A stretch of DNA of 64,000 nt from Gordionus sp. m RMFG-2023 (lineage: Eukaryota; Nematomorpha; Gordioida; Chordodea; Parachordodidae). Position numbers and translations under genes: made by a program. The notes under the pieces are model-generated. The model saw only the letters and a list, made by a program, of their open reading frames with translations. It had not been told where the DNA came from and made no database searches. The stretch spans positions 24,715,561 through 24,779,560 of the forward strand of contig NC_088775.1 of assembly GCF_954871325.1 (NCBI RefSeq), written 5' to 3'. The first letter of the stretch is position 1. Every line of letters begins with the position of its first letter. This document shows, piece after piece, positions 33,254 to 45,480 of this stretch.

Positions 33254-36156
33254 CAGGGATTCGAACCGAACCCGGAGAAGTGAACCCGGGTTTTTAGAAA
33301 AAAACTCTGAACCCGAACCGAACCTGAACCCCATTTATAAAATTTTCAAAACCCCGAACCGAACCCAAGAATTTTATTTGAACCCGGGTTCAACCGGGTT
33401 CAGTGTATTATTTAAAATCATATATTAATATATGTAATACAAATATTATATTTTCAAATTTCCATTTAAATGAAGTGTAATAAATTTTAAACAACTTAAT
33501 TCATTTATGCCATTTTTAAATTTATTCTCGATTCCTATTGGAGTGTTAAAAAATTTTAAACAATTGAATTAATTTACGCCATTTATTTTAAAATTTTTAT
33601 CTTATTATTCTTAAAGATTATTAATTAGAAGAAAATGGTTAACAAATCAAAGTAAAAATTATTATATTGTTAATTTAAAAAATTCTAAACATCTAACTTA
33701 AAAATTGTTAAATGTAGGGCAGTTTTTGTGAACTTATTAAAATGATTTTAAAATTTATATATACTAATCATTTATTTTTGGTTCAGATTAATTTTTACAA
33801 GATATTAATGAAGTGCATATTATAAATGAAATTAAATGTATAAATATCTCTTTTTTAATTCTGAAATCATTGCTATTTAAAAAAATTGTTCTCTTTTTAT
33901 AGATTTAAGATTAAAGATAAAGTCATATTTGATAAGCATTTTAACCTTAATACAATAGAAAAAAGATCAATATGTTCATATTGCAAAGTAAAAATGTCTG
34001 GTAATCACTTGTCAAATTTAGAAAGACACCTGGAAAGAAATCACAACAATGAATATTTAAATTATTTAAATGAAAAAACCAAATATCAGGAATTGTTATT
34101 GGCAAAAAAACCTAAAATTAATATAGTAACCTTTTTTCCAAAAAAGCATATAAGTATAAATATATCATCTAATGATTTGATGAGTTCTATACTAGAACTT
34201 GTTACTGTAAATGGCCGGCCTTTATCAATTATTGAAGATTCGGGATTTCAAAGAATTATAAATCCACTCCTATCTGGGCTCAATTTAGTTATGAAAATTT
34301 ATCCAGAACTATTAATAAAACAGCCCAATCAATTAGAGACAAAATATCGAGAGAGGTAGTAGGAAAATTAATAAGTTTAAAAGTTGATGCAGTTCAACGA
34401 CTAGATAGGTCAACTTGGTGTAAATATTCAATTTATATCAAAGTCCATTATAAATTTGAGGACTCTTGGAATTGTAGAGTTGAAAGAGAGATGTACAGGA
34501 GAATATATAAAAGAGAATATATTAAAAACTTTACTAAAATTTAAAATTAATATTGAACAAATATACACAATTACTTCTGATAATGGTTGTAATTTTTTAA
34601 GAGCTATAAAGCTCCTGCAACCTGAAACTGATTATGATATAAGAAGTGAATCAACAGATGAGGAAAATATGGATGTAAATGTATATAAATATGATATTGA
34701 TGATATACAAAATACTTTTTTATCAACTATTATATCCTATCCGATTTATAGGTACGGTGTGCAGCTCACACACCTCAGCTGGCACTTCAAGATGCTATAA
34801 AATTATCACCTATTGTGCAAACCATTGCAAAAGCTAGGAACCTAAATTTAAAATTAAGACATCCCACTTACCAAAAGTTATTAAAAAATATGAAACTCCC
34901 TAAGCCTGTGTTAGATTGCCACAGATGGCATTCAACCCATGATATGTTAGAAAGGCTGATTTTACTAAAACCCAATATCGAAGATTTTTTTTTAGAGCAA
35001 TCTGATTATTTATTGACTGAAGATTGGAAAGAGATAATAACGATTGTTGAAATTTTAAAACCGCTAAAAATCGCAACCAAACAATTCCAATCTGAACAGT
35101 TAACACTGACAGATTTTTATGCAGCATGGTTAAGATGCTGCATCGAACTGGAAAAAAATCCAAACCATTTTGCTCAATTACTATATTCTTGTCTTAAGAA
35201 CAGAGAAGAAAGGTTTATAAAGAACGAAATTCTCTTAGCTGCCATATACCTGGACCCAAGATACAAGGTTAATTAAAAGCTTAGTAAATTAATTATTTTA
35301 GATTTATATTAAAATTGTTATTTTATGGAATATTTAAATATAAACAATATAAATCCTTAAATATTACAGGTATTACTTAGTGATGATGATAAGATTTGTG
35401 CGAAAAGGCATCTTGTCAATTTATGGAGACGAATTAAAAGCTTAACAACGCCGATTTTATCTGATGATATTAGTTCCGATGAAGTTATTGAACAAGAAGA
35501 TGATTTAGAGAAATTGATACAAATTTAAGAAAGGCAGGAGAAAATCCTTAAAAGAGGGCCAACGATTGCTGAGAAAAGTATTGGAACAATAATTACTGGA
35601 TTTAGCGATTATAAAAGATTAGATAAGAAGGAAAATATTTTGCATTTTTGGGAGTCTGCTAAGCTGGAACACCCTGAATTATATATTTTATCTAAAATCT
35701 TATTTGCTGTTCCTGCAACCCAAGTTAATTTATCATATTTTCACATATAAATACATTTAACATAGGTTAGCGTTGAAAAATCTTTTTCACATTTGAAATT
35801 CATTCTTTCACCACATAGATCGAGGATGAGTGAACAACTATTGGAAGATATTATGCTAATACGTCTAAATAAAATTTTTAAAATTGATACATGACTATAT
35901 GCTTTGTATTTTTAACTAAATTTGCCTATAAATAAAATAAAAAATTTATTTTTTATATCAAATTTATGTCTAGTTTTTTATTATGATTTAAATATAGAAT
36001 TTTTTTTATCAACTCAAAAATTCTTGAACCCGAACCGAACCCGAACCAAACCCGGGTTCAAAAATATTTCCCTGAACCGAACCCGAACCGAACCCACCTT
36101 TTTTTTTATACCCCAAACCGAACCCGGGCAAAAATTTTGTCGGGTTCGCATCCCTG
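33254..36156 (+). mobile_element. hAT-2: complete-length but broken hAT element, 2.9 kb
   Basis: A perfect 8-bp target duplication GGAGAAAT (33246-33253 and 36157-36164) flanks it. Ends are CAGGGATTCGAACCGAACCC and GGGTTCGCATCCCTG. Both subterminal regions are filled with CCCGAACCGAACCC-type repeats in inverted orientation, likely transposase-binding sites. The transposase occupies the middle on the plus strand. It is inserted in the Ty3-like fossil. Confidence 0.93.
33886..35894 (+). pseudogene. hAT-2 transposase (BED finger, DDE core, dimerisation tail), decayed
   Basis: A BED-type finger opens the frame (ICSYCKVKMSG with C-x2-C, then ERHLERNH with H-x4-H). VNGRPLSIIEDSGFQRII follows near 34210, ITSDNGCNFLRAIKLL near 34560, CAAHTPQLALQDAIKL near 34760 and FILSPHRSRMSEQLLEDI near 35805. 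Two introns are readable. One runs from GTTAAT after DPRYK (35268) to TTACAG near 35369. The other is 42 bp (about 35724-35765), also GTTAAT to CATAG, and restores ATQVSVEKSFSHL. Breaks include a stop near 34357, a frame change near 34380-34450, a splice or frame problem before 34750 and a TAA near 35526. No ATG precedes the finger in frame, so the true start is unknown. Confidence 0.88.
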
Positions 36157-37250
36157 GGAGAAATGCGAAAAATTATTTTTTTTAACTAAAATTTACTTTT
36201 TAATTTTTTAATTTTTTTCTTTCTGATATTAATTTTAATTTTCTTTTATTTTGATTATGTTTTTCACTTTGTATTTAATTATATTTATTATTATTTAATA
36301 AAGGATTCAACTATAATTTTAGTATATATTTTTTTTATATTATGGTTTGATTTCCAATGACAAAATCTCCTCATTGTGACAGAAAATACATCTTTAAACG
36401 GAAAAATGGAAGGTGAAACTCAGGTGAAACATATAAAAAGATAAAGAGGTAGAAAGATTGAAGCAAACAGACAATTAGTTAGATACGAAGTCAATAACAA
36501 AAGATAAAAGGTGCATTCTAATAACGATAAAAGACAACAGTGGACACCAAGATACAAAAACTATCAAAGAAATAATTATCAAGGAAAATTACAACCTTAG
36601 ATATCAAAACTAATCCAAGATATTATAACAATGACAGGGCAAACTATGTTCCAGATCCTATAATAATTTCTGCAGATTCAATAATAGATCTAATTATAAT
36701 AATAATAAAATATTCAAGATTCAAACCAAGATATAAAAATAACCAAAATTATGGAAATCAAGATAGATCCTATTCAAATCTATCATATAATAGTAGATAT
36801 CAAAACAACGATAATTACCAACCTTGATACTCAAACAAAATCAACACTGTCAATATAGATGAGATAAAAGAGGGCAATAATGATAGATTGGAGAAAAAGG
36901 AATATAATTTATTTGATATAGATTTTAACAATATGGACGCCGATCATGATAACATAGCTCACGATGCCTACAAAGTCACAGTAAGCTTAAATGGTATCAG
37001 ATACAGGATCAAGTTTTTCCATACTACCGATTGAAATTGCGAAAAAAATGTGATTAAAATTTTAAATAAGCCGACTAAATTAAGAACAGGATATGATAGA
37101 ATAATGATAAACGTGTTAAGCACAGTTCAAGTCAAAGTGAAATACAAAGATAAAATTCAACAGTCAAATGCCTATGTAGTCCAAAGTGACAAGATTGCAC
37201 TTTTGGGGAAGGACCTGGATAAAGGTTTTTGGGAATATATTAAATAAGTT

Positions 37251-38335
37251 TGTTTACAGATGTAGTTAATTAATCTAGAAATGTAATTTTAATTTGTATA
37301 AAAAACTGATCTAACGAAATTATGTTAGATTACATTTTAAACAAGGACTCTACACCAAGTCTTATCCCATATTTAAGAATCGATATAATTACCACGGGCA
37401 AACTGGCCATAAGATCAGGTGGGTATTTTCCCCACGAAGCCGCGAAAAAATGTCGATTTTTGAGACCGATCAGAGGTAAATATCAAAAAAGACACCGATT
37501 AGAAATTTTTTTTTATTATGTTTACATTATTTTCTCTTATCCTTTATTTTTTTTAATGATATATCTATTTGAATATCATATTCATATTTTCTTTTTTTTC
37601 AAATAAGTGAGAAAGCTTTCGTTTGAGTTTGAGTAGAGTGAAAGCTATGTTTTGATTAATTTATTATAGTATATTTTTATACTTTGATTTATTGTAGAAA
37701 TAATGCCAACATTTGTGATTGTATTTTTTGTTCTTAATTAATTGAAATTAAATAAAACCCAGGCATAATAACTTTAATAAATAAATTTTTGATCATTTGT
37801 TTTCTAATGTTTATTTTTAATAATAATTAATTTTGTTATTTTATTTTATTTTATTTTATTACTAACTAAGCTCAACGAACACAGATTGTTAAAATCTTAC
37901 CTAATATTTGGATTACAACAATTTACTTATCATTTGCAAAAATTTTCAATAAAATTTATTGTACAAACCAAATTTAATAATCAACTTTATATAGCTATTT
38001 TTACACTTATTTATATGATCATTGAATTGAGATGTATTTAAAAAATCAAAAGTAAACAATTTATTTATATTCATAACCCATAGACAGTAATGTTTTTATT
38101 ATTACTGCCTGGTTAATCCGATTTATATAAAAATAAGTAATTTTTAATAGTAAATGTTTTAAGCAACATCATATGCAAGGATAACCTAACATAATAATGA
38201 CTTTATTACCTTATATTAAAATATGATTTTTTAAAAAATATATTAAATTAAATTTTACACTTATCTTATTTATATTTATCACGGGTAGTATACACAAAGT
38301 AATATTTTTAATTAATTGGATATATTTTTAAAATC
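37251..38335. other. AT-rich DNA with an unassigned GC-richer patch
   Basis: Positions 37322-37500 are GC-richer and open on plus (containing RSGGYFPHEAAKKCRFLRP), but I recognise no family. It may belong to the preceding fossil or to an unrelated scrap. The rest is AT-rich. Confidence 0.35.
37837..37861. repeat. TTATT pentanucleotide microsatellite
   Basis: About five perfect TTATT/TTTTA units in a row. Confidence 0.9.
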
Positions 38336-40715
38336 ATGCATGGAAATGCCAAAAGAAAATTTAAAGGTGGAGCTGAAAAATTAAGAGAAAAATATGCTGC
38401 TGGTCTCAAAGAAGCTGGTGCTGATCCAAAACAACTTAAATTATCATTCTTTGATAAATCAAATATTTCAAATACTATCAATTCATTTAAAATACTATTT
38501 TTTAGGAATATCAACAACTCCCTCCTATTGAAACAACTGCATTATCTGCTTCATTTATTATTGCATCAGTTCAATCATTGCCACACCCACCTAAATCTAT
38601 ATTATCCACCATTACAGCAGATAAATTATTTACATACCCTGAAAATTTATTATGTAAAATTATAGCAATTCCATCTTTATAATCCTCACACTTATCAGAA
38701 GCAACTACATCAATAATGCCTTCAAATATTTCATAAAGTAGATTATTGATATCGGAAACAATTTCACCATGTATAGGAATATTAACGTCACATTCATCTG
38801 TAACAATTTCATCATCTATTCTTTTAAAGAGCTCTTTTCCAGATATACCATAAATCGATTCAGGGGATCCTACAGTATCTCCTTTATAATTAAATATGCA
38901 TACACTAAAAAATTTTAAGTTGCAATAACAGCTACTACACCTCAAAAACTTTTAATGCAACATCCTATAACCAATAAATAGTAAAATTATAAATTATATG
39001 GTTATGAGTAAAAAAAATATCTAGAAAATGGATTACAATAAAACTAATATGCAATAACGCCAAAGCTGTGTATTGCTCAATCTGCCTGGCATTTGCAGTA
39101 TGTAAAAACACTTTCACAACAGACTTTTTCGACATATGCATTCAGTAATTAAAATACATGAAAATTCAAGAGTATATATTAATGTACTAGAGGCCTACCC
39201 CAGAGCATCAAAAAACAAGTCATTTAATAATCAATTAGTGATATAATATTAAATGAAAAAAATTGACAAATCTATAACTATGTCCACATAATAAAACAAA
39301 TATTCGAGATAATAAAGTTTTTAGGCCTAAACTTATCCTACACAGGATCAAATACTACTGAAACACTTAGCCACTTTAAAAATGAAAATTTGAATCATGG
39401 GAATTTCCTATAAATTATTCATACACTCAGAGATCATTTAGAGAAGGCGATTTTAAAGAGCAAACGTAGAAAAGAAAAGCTTAAACTCTCTGACAAATCA
39501 AAATCGAAGGGAAGAGGTTATCTCATAACCTTGTTGTCAAAATAAAAGAAAGGCTTTTCGCACTTAAAAAAGTTACAAACTCTTCTGGAAAGAGATTTTT
39601 TGATATTTTGAGTACCTATGCTTTTAAAGCATAGAACTCAAGTTGGGTTGCAAGCTCTTATTAGACAAGAGGCTCCAGGCAGTTTGTATATTTTGTGTTA
39701 CAGTCACATATTAAATCTCTGTATATGTGATTCATGCGATAATGTTGAAAGCAAAAATTTATTTAGATTATTGAACAGACTAGCAACTTTCTTTGGTAAA
39801 TCATATAAAAGGATGGATACTTGGGTGAAACAGAATAATTTATCTGTCCAAAATAAGTTGAGAAGGCTGCAAATAATAGGTGAGACAAGATAGTGGGCAC
39901 GTGAAAAAGTCCTTAGATATTACAAAGAGAACTTGCTCCCAATGACGATAAGTGCACTTCAATTTATAAGATAATAAATAATTTGAGGCAAAAACCTTAT
40001 TTGATCAATAATTTATGTAAATTTAAGACTCTAAGTACAGCTATAATATATTTAGCAATTTTGGGGCCATTGTCATTATATCTTCAAACTAAAAATTTAG
40101 ATATTTTTGTCAGCATGGAAAATGATTGAAGTTGCTAAGTCTTCTGTATCATTGATAACTGTTATATCGATTCAAAATAAAGCAATAAAGATGGCTTTTA
40201 ATTTAAATGAAACACTTAATAACATTTAAAACTCCCGGAGAGTATCTGGGTACAGAACGCTCTGTCAAAAAATCGAATAGGATGAGCGAAGAGAATATAT
40301 AGTGATGAAGGCCAAGATTAACGTCCCTAAGAATTGGAAATATTTCGTCCTATAATTGATCAAATTATAAACAGCTTGTTGGAACTGTTTTTTGCGAATA
40401 AAGATCTTATTTTGAATGTGCAATATTTGCATCCAAAGCATTTTGATGAAATTAGTAGTAAGGTATTTCTGAAAAGGCCTTGGAAAAACTGGCACAATTG
40501 GCAAATATATTGAGTGTTAAATTACATAACGAATTGTGTTCATTTGCCAGTTTATTCAAAGATTTAATAGCAGAATTAAATGAAACAGACGATGATATCG
40601 TATGTACAAGTGAGAAGTCAAATGAAGAAAATGGAATATTACAATATGATGATAACTTAGAGTGTGATAATAAATGTAACAAGTGTTTAATATTCGTGTA
40701 TGAAATTCTTTAAAG
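38336..40715 (+). pseudogene. hAT-3: DUF4371-type hAT transposase (ZMYM1-like), decayed
   Basis: The ATG at 38336 gives KRKFKGGAEKLREKYAAGL and DPKQLKLSFF, the usual start of DUF4371/ZMYM-type hAT proteins. An acceptor-like TTTTTTAG near 38503 leads to EYQQLPPIETTALSASF. The catalytic region is visible near 39600-39900: GLQALIRQEAPGSLYILCY, HILNLCICDSC, TFFGKSYKRMDTWV and KLRRLQIIGETR, followed by a stop where tryptophan is expected. C-terminal pieces follow to 40715 with several frame changes. The segment 38700-39400 is badly scrambled. A minus-strand open frame at 38571-38945 lies opposite open plus-strand linker sequence and is most likely a shadow. Terminal repeats were not found. Confidence 0.75.
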
Positions 40716-40744
40716 ATACAATATGCACACAAGTATACATACAC

Positions 40745-41681
40745 TAATTTATTTTTGGCATATTAATACATTTTAACTTTGTCATTTAAGCATAATTAAA
40801 AACTATAAAAAATAGGCTGAGAGCTAATAGAGGCCAAGAAAAATAGAAGCGTTTTTAACAATGTCAGTTGAACGAGAAGTATTAGCGCAGATTGAGCTAT
40901 AAGATATTCTTGTTTATTTGCGCAAAGGTGCAAAGTTAATGAGAGATTTATTAACGTAAATGTTATATATTATCTTAATTCTTTTATTTAAATCTTATTT
41001 ATATCTATTTGCAATATGATCGGTTTTTTATTAAAGAATGAATAAAAATTTCGAACTATTTTAAGTGAATGAAATGAAATGTTCAAGTTCAAAATTCGTT
41101 GAAAATAAGATAAACATCCCTTCACCACGTTTATTTTAAAAATAAATTTACATTCAAGAACATGTTCACCTTTAACGCGTTTATCGTACTATTCTCAAAT
41201 ATGTTAATCTAAAATTGTCATATATATTTTTCTATAGCACATATTAGGATTCTGCAGCTGCAGAGTCCATTGCTAGCCTACAGTAACATCATCAAAAATA
41301 AAATATGGACACGACCAAGCCTGAATATATAAAAAACACTTAATTATATTCCCCATTCTTCCTTTCTCACGAATTGAATTTATTTCACAATTTAAAAATT
41401 AATTAAAAATAAAAAAGCTTAATTTGAGAGTCTCTCAATTGTATTAAAATAAAGATATATTCTAATATATTTGATTCTTTAATTATTTGTAAATTAAAAA
41501 TTGTTTAAATTTAAATCAGTTTCCTTCAATATATTAAATGTTCCATAATTATTTTCACATCATATTGAATATAAATTTATGCGCAACATATATAATAAAA
41601 AGTGATTAGACAAACAATATTAAAAAATTTTAAATCTTATTTAAAAAAATTCTTTATTTATAGAAAATTTTTAATTTTTAG
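40745..41681. other. AT-rich DNA, nothing recognised
   Basis: May contain the undetected right end of hAT-3. No open frame or clear repeat is supported. Confidence 0.45.
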
Positions 41682-41875
41682 CAATGTTGTTAAACGCTAC
41701 TTTTAAAAGTAGCTCGGAATCATTATTTCTATTTTATAACACTAACCACTATTTTATCTAAAAAGTAGCGTGCTACTTTTTATGCTACTTTAGAATTTTT
41801 TTTAAAATATTTTTTATTATCTCCTATTTCCACAAATAAAAATATTGGTATTAAAATATATAATTTATTTATATT

Positions 41876-41990
41876 TTATCGCATTTCATTTAACATTTCA
41901 ATATTGTCATCCCCAAGTCTAGAGCGACAATCAGAGAGTATAAGCTTTGACTAAATAATCGTTCAACATCAGCACTTTAGGGTAATGTGG
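41876..41990 (-). pseudogene. hAT-4 transposase C-terminal dimerisation remnant
   Basis: The minus strand reads SADVERLFSQSLY, then after one frame change LSDCRSRLGDDNIEMLNEMR and a TAA. This is the standard C-terminal end of hAT transposases, in which SADVERLFS and an R-x3-L block are conserved. Everything upstream of it in the protein is missing or unrecognisable. Confidence 0.8.
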
Positions 41991-42409
41991 TATTAAATTT
42001 AATAATATTTTTTATATAAGACAAATCATCAAAAATATTAATTTGGTTATTTTATATTTAAAAAAATGTATCTAGAAGATTTAATCATCTATAATAGAGG
42101 CCTTTTTAATCTGGCTAGTGTCAGTACAAAATTATAAGGGTAATAGTTAGAATAAAAATTATTTAGGGGATAAGTGCCATAAATGACCATGTTTAATGAC
42201 TGGCCAGGCCGCCATCCTTTAACTTTTTATCTATTGAACCATTTTCTCTCAAAATTGATCAAAGTGAAAGGATTGAAATAAGTATTTAGCAGGTTTTGAT
42301 AAAATTTATAATATAAATTGATGATTGGTTAATTTTAAGCATGTTTAACATCCAGATAATTAAGATACTAATTTATAAAATATTATCAATAAATAAATGA
42401 GTCTGTAAA

Positions 42410-42960
42410 GAGATGTTAATATTAATTATTTATTGTAACTTTTAATTTATAATATAATTCCTGAATAATATCTTATGGCCAGTTTAAACATATCATGTTT
42501 AGACTTGGCCAGAAAATCAACTTTCACATAAACCAGCTAGCCCAAAAACTGTTATAGATACAGCCATGATTCAAATTTTATTTTAAAGATTAAGGATTGG
42601 GCTACACATTGATATAAATTTTGTTTGACATATTATTTAAATGTTTCCTTGAAGCTAGTAATCTTTTTTGATCGTACTTGTTAATTTTTTTTATCGAGAT
42701 TAAAATATTTTGCGAATTTATGAAAAGGAAATTACATATTATTATTATTATCATTTTCCAGGGAAATTCCTTTGTCAATATGATCAATACAAAAATTATC
42801 TTCAATTTCAATCTCTATCGTCGACATTTTGTAAAATTATTTTGAAAATAGATTTACAATGCAGACTTTTAAATATAAATTATTATAAAATTAAATAAAA
42901 TAAATAGGTTATAACTTTAGAATTAATTATAAAATTATAAATATATTATAGTTATTATGT
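42410..42960. repeat. Dispersed repeat, copy 1 (second copy at 63060-63500)
   Basis: Shares collinear blocks with 63060-63500: GAAAATCAACT with TCACATAAAC, GGAAATTACATAT, and TCAATCTCTATCG with GACATTTT. Similarity is patchy but in the same order and spacing. No coding sequence or termini identified. Confidence 0.6.
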
Positions 42961-43392
42961 GCATTTGTATAAAATTCTACTTCGCTAATTTCTAAATTAG
43001 CAGCGAGCTGTTTTTATGTACCTCGCTAAAACTACCAATACTAAAAATAATTAGAGTGCAAAAGATACTGTTACTAAAATATTAGTGCACACAACACTTA
43101 TTTTTAGAACTAAATATACTTTATTTTATAATGAAGTTATTTTTTTTTAAATATTTACCATGTGCATTATTCATTTTATGGACTGGCTTGATTAAATCTT
43201 GAGTTTTAATATTATGAAGCAAATATTAAATATTGCCCTTGCAATGATATTTATTATAAATATGTCTAAATTGTATAAATTATAATAATTATTTTTCACA
43301 AAATACATTAGATGAATAATCGTGCCAAACCAAATTTTATGGCTTAAACTTTAATAATTTAAAAGTTATTTAATAAAAAATGCCGTAGTAAG

Positions 43393-43585
43393 CAGCATTG
43401 TTAAAAAGACCAATTTTTAAAAATGGCCATCCCAATATTTTAGCCAAAAAATTTATGCAAGTCTTGAAATTTTATTCATAAATGGCAGAAAGATTCGAAC
43501 ATTTAATAGCAAAATTTAGTGGCTTGCTAATAATATTTTGGCTAAACTTAATTTAGTAAGAGTAAAATTGGTCAGTTTTTGTCTC
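43393..43585. mobile_element. Decayed copy of the short GTTGTTAA MITE family
   Basis: Starts CAGCATTGTTAAAAAGACC and has blocks CCCAATATTTTAGCCAAAAA and AATAATATTTTGGCTAAAC matching the family interior. The right end is degenerate and no duplication is visible. Confidence 0.6.
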
Positions 43586-44509
43586 TTTACATAATTAAAA
43601 CTTTAAGAACTGTATAATCATAATCCTAATTATATATATGTACCTTAACTTAAGAACTATTTATATAAAAAAAAGTCAGAGAAAAAAAGAAGTATACCGA
43701 TTCTATTTTATACTCATTTCCAGTTTTTAATTACCGATATCTGTTCTTATTTTTTTCATCAATTAAATTTTTATATAAGAGCTTTTATTAGTTAATAAAA
43801 TACATGTGAATAGATCATGACATATTAAGTCATTGGAAAATATATAGCTCAACAACTTTCAGAGATATTTGCATTTCAAAATTAAAGACTCTTGAGGTTG
43901 AAATATAAAATTATTTTTTTAGGAAAAATAAGGGGTCCACCATGATCTTATTATTTAAAGATGTTATAGGATTCTCTATATATATTTGGTAAATTTATCT
44001 GGAATTAGGACTAATTCTGAATCCTCTCGTGCTGATTTGAAAACTCCCAATTTTAAACCTAAAGCATTCTGAAACTTATTTTTACATCAAAAAAGCTTTC
44101 TGGCTGTGTCATAGGTCAGCTAAATACTTTTTTTGGCACATAACCAAAAAATTAATAAGAAATTAAGATTAAGGCATGCTACGCATTTAATTTTATAAAT
44201 AACGAATGTACATAACAATATAGAATAGGAGGTAAATATTTTATTTATATGTTTAAATTATATTTTAGACAAGCAAACATGCAAATATACCCTAGAGTAA
44301 TAGCCAGCCTTTCTTGATTGCATATTGTATGTCTTAGATTAATTTTGCATAAATGGTGCAATGTCCTCATATATTTATGGAATTATATGTCATTTATTCA
44401 TTAAATGAATTTTGAAACCATCCATTATCATGTCGATTCAAATATATTTCATTTATTTGAAATATTTCTTATGAATCAGCAAGGCTGCTAGTGCTAGTGC
44501 ATAGATATA

Positions 44510-44655
44510 TAGTAACGGCTTAGCCAAAATATAATTCAAGCCTGGAGATTTTGCTCATAATGAAAGAAAGGTATGGGCATATATTAACGAAATTTTGAGA
44601 CTTGCATAACATTTTTTGGCTATGAGTAAAAATCGAGCCGTTTAACTACAATAGG
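44510..44655. mobile_element. Decayed copy of the short GTTGTTAA MITE family
   Basis: Contains AACGGCTTAGCCAAAATATAA at the left, and TTTTTGGCTATGAG with AATCGAGCCGTTTAACTACA at the right. The left terminus is lost. Confidence 0.65.
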
Positions 44656-45399
44656 GTAACAGTTCTATGAACATTATTTCTTCTATTTTAACATATAAAA
44701 AGATGGTAATTGAAAGTATTAGTTATTATAAATAAAATATATTAAATAACAGATAAAGCAGACGATAAAATTACACATAGTGATTTTTTTTACAAAATTA
44801 TATCTCCAATAAATCTAACTTGCAAACACTAATTAAATAATGCAGTCCCATATTATTATAAAATTTTGTATCAAATTCATTTTAAAAAAACATGAAAAAA
44901 TTTTACCTTGCAATATATGAACCCACTCGTATTATCAGGATGTGATAATGTAGGCACTTTATATTAAAATAGGCAAAATTAGGTTTATTTGTGAATAAGA
45001 AATTAAATTTATTACAAAAATATATACTATATATTTAAGCAGAATAACATCTTTATTCTATAATTATGTTATTAACTATTCAATTTTCTCTCTATTTAGA
45101 TCTAAAACAAAAATTTTGAACAATTAAGACACATGCAAAAAAATTGATTTTTTATGGCTTTTAAGTATACTTATTTTAAAAAAGACGAACTTGTTCATAA
45201 TCATACTTAAGACAAGCCAAATTAGAGTGTCCTAATTCAATTACTTTTCAGCCTATACTAAAAAGAATAGTATCCAAAGCCGATCTAGGACACATCTTCT
45301 GTGTTTTAAATGAAAATCTGTCAAATGAAATTAATATAAGTTAAGATTTCAAAAATGGGTTAAACTTATTGAAATTGAGATAAGTATTCTATACATGCT

Positions 45400-45480
45400 G
45401 AAATTAATTTCTTTTAAAATCGAATCTTTCAAATTTAAAAATCGCCCTCAATAAATGGTTTAAAATTGAGAAATTTTTAA
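45400..45480. repeat. Fragment related to the TA-flanked MITE at 7693-7997
   Basis: CTTTCAAATTTAAAAATCGC followed by CTCAATAAATGGTTTAAA resembles the right inverted repeat of the 305-bp MITE. No matching left half was found. Confidence 0.4.

Larger units (their letters stand above)
32290..37250 (+). mobile_element. Ty3-like LTR retrotransposon fossil (gag and protease remnants), split by hAT-2
   Basis: Gag-like coding traces lie in about 32290-33200 and resume in 36400-36900. A retroviral-type aspartic-protease-like stretch follows at about 36950-37247. Reverse transcriptase, integrase and LTRs were not seen, so only an internal part survives. The copy is broken in many places and is old; hAT-2 inserted into it later and is itself decayed. 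Assignment to the Ty3 family is tentative. Confidence 0.45.

Noticed and set aside
33254-33420. CCGAACC repeats resembling a telomere-like repeat
   Set aside because: They are imperfect, confined to both ends of hAT-2 in inverted orientation, and bounded by a target duplication.
35922-36185. Open frame with repeated Asn-Arg-Thr residues
   Set aside because: It is translation of the CCGAACC subterminal repeats and right end of hAT-2.
38571-38945. 124-codon minus-strand frame
   Set aside because: It lies opposite plus-strand linker sequence of the hAT-3 transposase that is also open. It is read as a shadow, although the linker assignment is not certain.
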